The notes beneath the pieces are model-generated. The model was given only the letters and a program-made list of their open reading frames with translations. It was not told the origin of the DNA and searched no databases. This document shows, piece after piece, positions 34,554 through 46,500 of a stretch of 64,000 nucleotides of DNA. The position numbers were made by a program, and so were the translations under genes. Position 1 is the first letter of the stretch. Every line of letters starts with the position of its first letter. This stretch comes from Beroe forskalii. Taxonomy: Eukaryota; Ctenophora; Nuda; Beroida; Beroidae. The stretch is taken from the NCBI GenBank assembly GCA_011033025.1, contig WFMF01000073.1, forward strand, positions 526,579 to 590,578, given 5' to 3'.

Positions 34554-37500
34554 GTTTTGATAGCTTTTCTTTGTGAACTATAACTTTGTTACTCCTGCTA
34601 TGATTTATGAATTGTGCACTTTTGACTTTCCATTTGTTAATCGTTGTAAAAACATCAATACTCAGACCCAACAAAATCATGCTGTCTCCTCTCAGGATTT
34701 TCAAAGAGATGGAAAAGATACATACCATTGATTTTGACAACCTGGAGGCAGAGGATCCGTACGAAAGAGTCGAGGATCTTGTTGAGAACATGACCGTGAG
34801 TCAACAGAAAGTGTTTCTACTATCAGTTCTGTACTGTAGTCTGTAATATATTTTAAATTTTTTGATCGATTAATAATTGTAGTAGTAATCGTTCATACGG
34901 CCTATTACTTTACTCAACACAACCCCAGATTTACTCGTAGGCTCTCGAAATTGACCAATTAGCAGCTGAGCTTACAGTCTACTAGCTCGCTTATTGGTTG
35001 ATACCATTCCCCCTTACAGCTGTACCCTCCGAAGCACTACCTCAGCGGACCGGAGCTCATGTTTGAGTATAATCCTCGACTCATTACTGAAGTGGTGAAC
35101 TCCCTGACCCCGCAATCAGTAACTGTCGTGCTGCAGAGCAAGTCTTTCAAAGGTTTCACCAATGTCGATAATTGGTTTCAGTATTCATCTTCATCTATTT
35201 TCACCAACCGAGTCCACCACTGGTCAATCTTAGTTCTAAGAAGGTTTATCCCAAGAGTTGCATAATGATTTGATACTTGATCGACCGTTCAGCAGCACAA
35301 CAGATCCAATGCTTCATTTCTACATCTCTACATAACTTGCCCCTCCATCTAAAAGTCTAAATATTACTCTCAGACGAGTGTCTGGAAACAGAGAAGTGGT
35401 ACAAAGGAAAGTTCTCGAGTGGGGTTCTGGAGCAGAGTTTCATCGGAGCGCTATCCCGGGTTTCTGGTGGAGATTTCCATCTACCTGACCCAAATCCCTA
35501 TATTCCTGAGGTATATTTCTGCAAAATGTATTGGAACTAGAAGAATCAAGAAGATAATCACATGATTCTCTCGTATCAGTTATTTCGTTTAAACTTCAAA
35601 ATTGCATGCATCCATAATTTGGATTCACCATCTCACTTTCTACCTAGATTCGCGTATATTCATCACGATTATTAACGGTGAAAAATCAATAATCACTGTT
35701 ACCTGCAGGATTTCGATCTCAAAGACATTACCTTGGAAGGACCCCCCTCGGCTCCCACTTTAATTTCGACAGAACGCAGGCATAAAACCTGGTTCCATAA
35801 GGACGAAGTGTTCGAGCAGCCGGAATGTTTTATCTACTTTCACATATTTAGGTTTGTTCTTTGACAATGATTGTATGCTTCCTACTCGGTACCACTCTGA
35901 AACGGACGAAATTTTAGACTAACTACGAACTCAATTATGATTGATGTTAATTAACTATCTGATTAGCAGCAGTATGCTGGAATAATCTCACTCTCTCATG
36001 ATTTTAGTAAAAATGTTGGGCGTGACCTGGCCACCTTCGCTCTTAACTCTCTGAACGTCGTTCTTTTGGAGAACAGAATAGCCGAAACCTTTTACCCGGC
36101 AAAACTCGCTGGTTTAGAGTAAGTCATTAGACCTTCGAGAATACATAGATGGCTGGGTCTTTGCACAGTAAATTCGTGAATAACTTTGGTCTTTCATGTG
36201 GCCTATAAATACTGGTTTCATGTGGCCCATTTAGACATTTACAACTGTGACTCGTAGTAATGACGCAGCGTTTAGACTTTAGGTTTTTCCTATTTTTTCA
36301 GAATTCAGGATTTAAACTCACAGTATACATGCAGACCCAAAATAGCTTTTTCGTATTCAACTGCTAATAGCTGGTGGATTTAAAGATCTAGACTAAGTGA
36401 AAATCAATTGTTGATAAGAAAATAACTAACTGTGTAGCTGTAAACTATATATAACAGTCGTCATATCAAAGATCACTATCGGAATAAATCATTGAATTTA
36501 AATTGGTAAATAACTAAGTAATAAGTTAATAAAAGATTGTCTGAAATCTAAAATGTCTGTAGGAGAGGGAAATCATGCAAATCCCTTTATCAAGGTTAAA
36601 GAAGTAATAAAGTAGTACAATAACGTACTATCATTCAGGTATAAAATTGCCACAACTGACATGTAAAATATCAAATGAATTGCCTAAATATCAGAACTAG
36701 GCAAGATCTCTGGCAATACATTGTGATCAAAGTGTCAAATCCGGTTCAGAAAGTGTAGAATTTGCTTCGGAACGTCCCTACGCTTCGTCTGAACTATACA
36801 TCAGAATTCTAAGCAACTACTAAATAAATATAATAATTTCTATCAGACTTCCCTATCAATGATATCAATGATATCACTGATCCTCCTTTGAACAGTCTGA
36901 TACGAACTGACTATGCGGTTTTCTATCACTAAATCCGGCATAAAATGCCTTTTCACCGTCGCCTGAGAATGGGTCGAACTCGTTACGAACTTCTCCCTCT
37001 GGGGAATCCTAAAGAAACCTAACGTATAGCCTCTGAAGCCCTTGTTCGTAAGGAAGTAAATGATAGGGTTGATAAAACACGAGGTCTGCATAACGATGAA
37101 AGAAAACCTCATGAAGCTGATGAGAGGCAGCCCGGAGAGAGTTCGGGTGATGCCGTAAGCCTCCAGGATGAAATAGAGGTAGGGCAGCTGGGCGACGGTG
37201 TATACGAAGGTGGTGACCGTGATGATGAGGAAGTTGGTCTTGTTGATGTTGGCTTTACTGGACTTCCCGATTGTCTCGGGTGGCCTTGAACCTGGGATGA
37301 GGAAGTATTAGAGAAGGTTGGCCTTCGTCTTGCATAATATAGAATCAGTGTTTAATAATTGCAAAAATGTTTCATCGACACATAAATGAAATCAATTATA
37401 TCTTTCTGCAATACATGAAGTCAATTGTACCTATTTACGGCCCCCAAACATCTAGGTACTGAATGGCGCCATCCAACGCCCAAAAAGTATCCGAATGGTA

Positions 37501-40500
37501 CCAGCTAACACGTACCTATGATCCATGCAATGAGGAGAAGAGTACCATTCCCCACTATGAGTGTGATGACTGGTATCACCAGCACCACGCATGTCAGTGC
37601 CAGGTCTAGGGTGGTATACTCGTCTGGGAGTTGGTGATGTGGCTCACAGCCCAGATAGTTATCTTGGAATCTGTGGGGAAGGAGGGGTTATCTTAGAATC
37701 TGTGGGGAACGAAAAAGCCCGGGTTATATTACTTGATGCTTTGATAGTTTGATGGAAGTTTGATCAGAGGAAGAAGTAATTTTGTGCGAATTTGCAAGTT
37801 ACCACATGGGTCAAGAATAACACGAAAATTTTGACTTAAAAATTTGAAATGGGCGAAAATTTTAGTTGCTGAGTGAGTTTTATTCAACACATTCATGATA
37901 AGTTATTGCAAATTACAAGCAGGGCTAGTTACCTGATGTTGTCAGAATGTTGTGCCTTGATAATCGTAATAGCAGAGTAAACACACCCACTGATGACAGC
38001 AAACACTGGTATCAGTAGCCGGACTTTGAGGGAAGGCTGTGGTCTGAAGGGGAAGACACACCGGTATATCTTATTGAACACCAGAGCGTTTATCAGGAAG
38101 GAGTTCATGTCGATGAACATGTATTTGACGATGAGGAGGAATCGGCAGGTGTGCCGGAGGTCGTAGTGTGTGGAGAGGGCTACAGCGGCCGGCAGCAGGT
38201 GGAAAGTACCTGGGAGAGGGTGGGTTAGAATGGGTTAGAGTTGGGAATGAAGCGGTTAGAGTGAGAAACGAGGGGGTTAGAGTGAGGAGTGAGGGGGCTT
38301 GAGTGAGGAATGAGAGGGCTAGAGTGAGGTGAGAGGGAGGCTAGAGTAAGGAGAGAGGGGTTAGAACGAGGAGCGAGGGGAATCGAGTGAGAATCGAGTG
38401 AGAATCGAGGGGGGTTAGAGTGAGAAACGAGGAGATTTGATTACCTACGGTGTGAGAGTTACGTACCGTGAAGAAGATCAGCCACACACAAGTTTTGGAT
38501 GATCCACACCGACATCTTTCCCAAATTTAGCGCCCTGGAAATTATTCTTTGTTGGATTATGGCTTTGATTGAACGAGTTAACGAAACTCTTTTGGCATAA
38601 AGTGCAATTTCCAGCTCAACATTGAAATTGGAAAATGAAAAAAGCGGAATTATAAAAAAATTATCTTCGGGCCTAAGAAGAATGAACTATAAGAAACCTG
38701 TGTTTAATGGTAGCGTGAAGAACGAAAGCGTTTCCAATCCAGCAGATCAGTAGAATAAGTGTGTAATACGATGCGAGAAGTGCTCTAGTCTCAGATGAAA
38801 ATGCGTTGAACCGCTCAAAGGGAGTCTCAGTTGTTGGGTAACTGCTATTCATCGTCATGTCTGCTTCTGTCATGGTCAATTCATAGTTTGTTTGTTATCA
38901 ATTAGTGAATGTGACGAAGAGATACAATTTTTTGCGACGAATCCATAATCCATATACTCATATAGCCCATAATTATTCCACTGGGTTATGTTATCGTGCT
39001 TGAACTGTAATAGATGGAAAATGATAATTATGTCATAGACCACTGACCAGAGAACAAAAAACATGACTGGTATAAGAACAGTATAAGTAATAAATATTAT
39101 CGATCTTGAACGGCAATTATAGTCGAAGGGGGGTGCTGTCACCACAAAATACAGGAGCAGCTCAACGAGGAAGTGAAGCAGCTAGAGTGAGAGTTCACGA
39201 AATTATGAAATTCAACGAGCAGCTTAATATAAAGGCACCCAACATCAATTCGACATTTAAGATGACAATTTAATCGTGTTCCAGAACACGAATTTCGCTG
39301 ACATTTTCATATACGAGAATATAAGATTCACAAAATATAATTAGGGACATAGTTCGTGATGTCGAGTAGTATATTTCAGTTATCTACTTTCTAAATAGTA
39401 TACAGTATTCGTTAATCACAGGAAGTCTCTTATCAAAGTAATGGACAATGTATGATTTAACTATGACTTGAATTTAGGTAATAGGTTCTCTGTGATTAAC
39501 TACCTATGATGCAATTGCAAGGAAATCGAAGTTAATGTTCGAGCAGCAATTCATCATGGATAAATGAGCTTGAATTATTGTTTTTACCAACGCCCATAAA
39601 TGGTATTCGACACAAATTTTAGTTATCCGCATATAGTTTAAATAATCCTCCGTGAAACAGACCGGTAATTGATCTTCATTCATAATAATAATGAGTGAAA
39701 ATATTCAAATACTTAATTGTAAAATCTAAAATAATTACGAATGTAAGAATACCTACGTTATTTATATTTACCGTAAGAAAGTAGAATGGTAGAAATTTTT
39801 TACCACTTACCAGATTTTTTACCAGCTTTTCTTTTTCAAGCATAATTTAGTAAATTATGAACTTGCAGTAACACCATTCCATATTTTGAAAAATTATGAA
39901 ACGTGCGGAAGAATTAATAAGGTGTTCGAAAACAGCTTGCTTTCACGAACTACACGGTCTTGGTTCTGGACTACTGAAAACTTTGCGATAATATAAAAAG
40001 GAGTAGAAAAATCAGTAGCTCAAACATTTATATTATTCGCGTGATAACATTGAAGATAAATTAATGAGAGCCTGCGACGGGATGGTTTTGCTGATATATT
40101 TTGATATTTGATTGACAATTGACATTTAAGCTGACTTTCGTTAGCTTATAGTTGTTATAAAACACCTAGCTGCGAAATACCGACGCCAAACAATCGCCGA
40201 CCGTCAGATACAAATGTCGCTTAACCTTGGTCAAATGATATTTGTACGTCTTGATTGTAATACTGAACCAACGAAAGTAACTTATTCCTTGCCGTACACG
40301 TTTTATATTGTTATAAATTCGTCATCGCTACCAGTTTACGGTTTGCAGGAATCAAATTGAATACTTACTTATTTATACCGAAATAGTGGCCGAGTTATAT
40401 ATATTTCTTAGAGCCATCTTTACGGAGCAGAACAATGCAAATGGTAATCAAAGTGGCCACTTATAGCATTTATTTAAATTTAGTTTTATATTTGGAAGTT

Positions 40501-43500
40501 TGATGGCATTAACTTAAATAAATCTCCAAATTAGTAAATCCTATCTCCTAGCGAGCTTTAAAGAATGAAATTCTTGGAAATAACCTTGATATTTCTTTTG
40601 TATTGACATAAGTTGTGCAAAATATCTAGATCTATTGTCAGTCGGCAGCTATTAGAAACTTATCTTGCCCCCGCCCTTGGGGCTTCGTGCGAGTTTCGGA
40701 GAGACTTGATTATAGAGATCTATTTAATAAGAATTACGAAGCCGTTCTTATCAATTTAAGGCAAGCGTCTGATGCTCAATTTGAGGTAACGAAAAATTGA
40801 CGAATTGAACAGAAAAATAAAATCAGAAGTATTCGAACGCTGCTTAGGTTGAAGGGTTGAAAACCAAAGTTGTTCTCCACCTATGATAATCATTTAACTA
40901 TGTAACACCCCAAAAACTGCACCTTATTCGAAATTAAGAGTTCAGTAGAATGAATGATGCAGCTCATGAAAATCGATTAGACAGCTACATTAATTTCATC
41001 CCGAAAGTAATGAACTACTACTGAAGCTCGGAAAAATTATGCGGAGAGCAATCCAGTGAAACCTCATAGAAACAGCGCTGAATGATTAAAGAATCACTAT
41101 AAAACGCAATGACCCTGCCCAATATTCACGGAACAGCATATTTGATATGCCTCAAATACACTATAGTTACTCGTACGAGAGTACTGCAAAGTTCAGATCT
41201 ATTTACTCGAACTGGGCGACCATCTTGATTAGATTAAAATGTAAAACAAAGTTGAATGTGGATTCGTTTCATATTAACTGTTTCACGATGTACTGCAGTC
41301 CACGCTCCACATGTGACAGATGAATACGTGATGTGAATATGAGTGTACCAAAATGCTTAGTATATATTATTTATGTAGGAAAATAATTTTGGGGGCCGAA
41401 ATTTATTTTTTGGGGTTGGACGATATGGGGATAAGGGATTTTTCGTAAAATCCTCAAATTTCGTTCCGCATTAATAAGTGTCGTAAGGTAGGTCACTCAC
41501 GAGCAGATTTCAACAATTCATTAATTAAATGCACTAAGTCATGACAATGACGTCACTCTATACTGCTTGGTTGGTAATCAAACAGTGAATAAGCGAGATT
41601 TGTGGTTCGAAAACTTGAGATTTAGCATAGGTGTGTTTATACAAGAATTACGGATCCAACACTCACACTTATCGTAGGCAAATCGATCGTAACCAAAAGC
41701 AATTTATGTTTATTATTTATTAATCCATTGACGGTCTGGAATCTCTTGTTTCCTTCAGAACAATGCCCGTTTGACGATTGAAGTTCTTTTGTGAGGTCAG
41801 AGTGAGCTCACCCAGTGGATCAAGCCCATTGTATTGCGGTCATACTCCACTAATACAAACCTTGTATAATTATTAATAAGAGGACCTACTATCCAAAGAG
41901 ATTAATGAAATAATAATAATTTGACTATTGAGATATTTTGAGATAAAATTAAAAGTTTCGTGAAAAGAAATAGTGAAACTGACAAGTTTTTGCCCTGTAA
42001 TAAGCGAATTTTTTACCCTTTATGCGAGGAAAAATTGCCCTGTTTTTGCAGGAACGAAATACAGCCTAAATATGTTAATATTATATTGATAAGCCTTAGA
42101 TTAAAACTATTAAAACATAGACATATGCCCTGATGCACGACACGCCTGTGAACATTACAGCACTGAGCAACCACTCGAGCAGGTTTTACCACTTACTCAC
42201 TTAGATCTAATGTTTTCCGTCAGCAAGACAGACGCCACAGGTCTGAGCTATGAAATATACATGTTTCGAGTTATGTGTTGTCATCAATTGGACAGCTAAA
42301 AACATGTTTTTACTTCAATCTAAACCGCCTGCTATCTAGCTATGTTTATTAAACGTGAATCGGGTTCGCGCCACCCATTATTTCTGACATTGTCTGACGC
42401 AAAGCTCCTAGCTTTGCACCTGCTGCTGCCTATATAGTTTTGCCGTCCGATATCATTGATAAAAAGCTCGAGTTTAATGTTTATACCTTATCAGATGATC
42501 ACTGGTTTCCTGGGTTTCAAACCATATGACCGTTAAATGATCATTCTTGTCGGCCCTTCTTTGAAACTCGAACAAGGACGATCTTCTTATTAAAGTTTGA
42601 AATCAATTGATTGAGAAACCCTCAAGTTTTATCGGGCTGCTTTTAAGCGCAACAATATTTTCGTTTTGCAAAACGCAAATTTTGTATGTTCATGGCTGAA
42701 AACGGAACTCGGAAAATTCAATACACGTAACGATTGAAATAATTGATACGCGAGGATTTGAAAAGTCACAAGTTAGATGTAACTTTCAAATTTCAAAAGG
42801 GAAAATGGCGTCGCATGCCTTTTCCTGCCGAAAATTAAATACTTAAATGGACAATGACTTTTGAAAAGTTGTTAGGTTAAATTCCCAGAAACTAAGAGGT
42901 TATTGCATTATTTCATGATTATGACATAATGAAATTTGCTATTCGATAGCTCGTGAACCACTCTCTGTCATAGATTTCTGCTTAAATTTGCTCATTTTTA
43001 TCTCAAAGGTTTTACTTCTATTCCAACAGCTGTAACAGCCAAGGAAATGAAATCCATACTTTATTCGCCCGAGACTTTGCTGCAATGGGCTGCTCCTCAT
43101 TTACCCCTCCTGCACAGTTTCCTGTACGCTCGGCTGAGTGAACCGTCTGACTGCATAGGCTCGAGATAAATAGCTCACCTTAGCTCAGTGGCGCCGGCCG
43201 GGATTCGAACTCGGAATATTTCGATCCTGCGCTCAAACCGATACCACTACACCACTGACCCACATAATAATATCGGTACCTATCTGATTATGATTTTTTT
43301 CAGATCTGAAATTGACATTCAGAAGGACGGTTGGCACTTCAAGTTCAACGGATATAACGATAAGATGATGAAGTTTTTCCGGAAGTTGATCTACGAAGTC
43401 TTCGACAATGATAACAAGAACACCTTCAACTTTACTGCAGTAAAAGTACGCTGGATAATTCTTGATAAAAGTTTCCAACACAGTATATATTTGATAGTAT

Positions 43501-46500
43501 CAACTAATTCTATAGTTGTGGGAAAACGTTGGGACAATTCGAAACTGCGTGACATATGAAGATATGAACAACATATGCATCAAAACGATAGCCTGAAATC
43601 AAATTATTAAGTGAGGAGAGGTTTCGCGTTGCATCAAAATATTATCATAATATGCATATTGCAGCATTTTACAATTGTGCGAACTTCGAACGTAATAATT
43701 ACGACAATTATTTCCATTTAAAATAATTTACGTGGGTTTGCCTCATAGCACCTTTCCCTCCTTATACCACACCTTTACAACCATTTAACAGGACGCTACG
43801 ATTAAGAGTCTGAAGATCAGTAACATCAAGCCGCAGCAATACGCTACTGAGCTGAGGAAGTCCCTTATCTACCAGGACTTCTATACCAGTGAGGCGGTAG
43901 CCGAGGCTATTTCTCAGATAACGGAGTGCGATATTCAGGTGGGTTATCATGAAATCACAAAAATTGCATATCAATTTTTAACAACCTATACGATTGAAAA
44001 TCTTGTTTTCCGAGGAAAAAGCAAAAATTAAACAGGCATTTAACAGACGTAACGTCAGTCATTAATAAACAGGAAAATTAAAACGTTGATAAATGATTAT
44101 CGACTTGAGGAAGGTATCGTTCCATACATAGTATGCTATTATGCAGAAAGCTGAACTGCAGTGATGCAGGTGTTCGTTCTGGTCATAATATCGTAATTTA
44201 TCGTATTAAGAACACAGGTCAAGAGCAGCAAAACCACCCAGAAATAATTACATCTGGGCGGTTAGCTGTTCAATATGTGGAGGTATCGTTCCATTAAACC
44301 ATAGATGGAGAGATAGGGGTGCGCTCTGCTGGTCCCAGGGCTCGACTTTTTGTACGAAATCGCGAAATTTCGTGACATTACCTAGGTCTCACTTAGAATG
44401 CATGTTTTATATCATGGGCCATGGCTAACTGACAAACTGAAATTAATGACTATGCATATGATGCCTTCAATAAAAAAAACTCTGTAATCAAGGCTGAGTT
44501 AAAATCTTAAAAATCGTGATTCTTATACCTAAAATTCTCTTGCTTCTCACACGGGGGGGGATCATGGATTAAGTGCAAGACACGAGGGGTACTAAGTGAT
44601 TTTTTGCCCAATTTTGAAATACCACCCACCACCCCTTCAGATAATCCCATGAACTAAGTGATATTTGGCACTATTTGTAGTGACCCACCCCAAAATTAGC
44701 ATAAAAACCTATCCAAGCGGCAGATTGTCCCCTGTACTAACTGATATTTGTCACTATTTGAAGGTACCCACCCCTAAATGAGCATAAAACGCTGCAGATT
44801 GTCCCATGTACTAACTGAAATTTGTCATGTTTTGTAGGGACCCACCCCAAAATGAGCAGTTTGTCCCGTGTACTAACTGAAATTTAAATCAATTTGTGGG
44901 GACCCACCCCAAAATTATGACGTCATCTGGCAAAAGGTGCCCAAATATGGAAAAATATGCTATTTGGACTAAGTGATTATGATTTTCCCATAAGGTGACC
45001 ACCTCAGTTAGTACAGTGGACTAAGTGATTTCGCCAAGGGCCAAACACCACCCACCCCGGCCTCGTGTCTTGCACTTAGTCCCTGATCCCCCCCCGTCTC
45101 ACAGCGTCACAAAGCAACGGAAACAGGACCGTTTTTCCTGGAGTGTCTTGGAGGCGGGAACATTACCCCTGAGGAGCTGAAGAAATACGTGAACTACATT
45201 GGCAAGAAGATACGACTACGAGAGGAAAACGCACTGTCCGAACACGAGTTCGTACAGCCACGAGTATTCAAGGTATCTCACTAGAGACTCGTCAATTGCA
45301 TCATAAAAATAAACAAAAAAGCAAAAACTCGAGAATTTCAAAAATGTACAATTGTCTTCTACCACTCGTGAGCATTAGTCATTAACAATAGTTCTTCACG
45401 ATTCATTTCTCTGAAAGACTATGGATAACAGGCGAACTCAACTCCATTTAAACACATATTAATCTGCCTTACATACATGCGGGATTAATGAGATCTCGCA
45501 ACATTTCAGAGAAAAATCATACTCCATACGTTCAGACTTTCAGAGAAAATTTCTTATATATCGACGTAAGAAGTACGACTTTTTCCATCGTAATGGGTGA
45601 TTATAAGATTATAATACCATGATGCTGAATACTGGCTGGATCTCATAGCTTTGTCCCTTATTATTAAGCTGTTAAAGGGACTTCATGATAAATACTCGGG
45701 CTCCAATGAGTCAATGCAAACACCGGGCTCAGGGCAAAACATCGTAACATATTCTAACATACCTGTAGTACCTATACTTCGCGTATTAGTAATCCGCCGG
45801 TTACGTCATCTTTTGTAGCGCCCGGCAGTGCTTGGTGACGTCACATGGCCGGCAGATTACTAATACGCGTAGTATGGCGTTGTTGTGAGTCGCTTACGCA
45901 GTCCTGGACAAACCGGTGCAATCCGAGGCAATTCCACACGGTCAGTAGACCGGGCTACACCAGTAGACCGGGCTACAAAGCTGTAGCATGTCAAGTGTAA
46001 GGAAGCGTTAAGATTACCAATATATATCAGATGTGCCTAATGAAAGTCTTTGAGTCCTTAGCTCAGACATGCACCTGATAACTTGATCTATTGCTCTTCT
46101 GGTGGAAGGCAACAGGTGTGTAAACTGTTTGTTACTTTGTGAGATGAGTTGATCATTAACACAACTTCCCTGGAACGTTCCGTCTCAAATGATCGATGCA
46201 GCAGGAATTAACAGTGAGTGTTTAGGAATATTCAATCGTGTTTAGCTGTACAGATATGCTGGTTTGTCGCGAATATTCTGATTTAACGGCCTTACAATTT
46301 CACAAAGTAACGAAGAGGTGCCCAGTCTAACTTCTTATCCAAAGATAGATAAGACGACTGGCACTCTGAAGAATTGAAAAGGGATAGTGAATAATTTTAC
46401 TCAATTTTTAGAACGGCTTGGCTATTTGTCAGAAATCATGCCTCATATAGTCAAATTGACCCTTTCATCAGTTGTCAATCCTAACGTCTTATATGCCTAC

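Noticed and set aside
43031-43168. Extra NRDC exon upstream of exon 13 ([16 protein letters not shown])
   Set aside because: NRDC exons 12 and 13 already join in phase and align with human nardilysin without a gap; this frame ends in TAA with no donor.
43188-43260. Functional tRNA gene
   Set aside because: A and B boxes are present but the acceptor ends do not pair as a 7-bp stem and one T-stem pair is lost.
43188-43559. 123-codon plus-strand open frame beginning [10 protein letters not shown]
   Set aside because: Its start lies in the tRNA-like SINE (APAGIRTR peptides are a by-product of such elements) and its remainder is NRDC exon 13 read through the intron on both sides.
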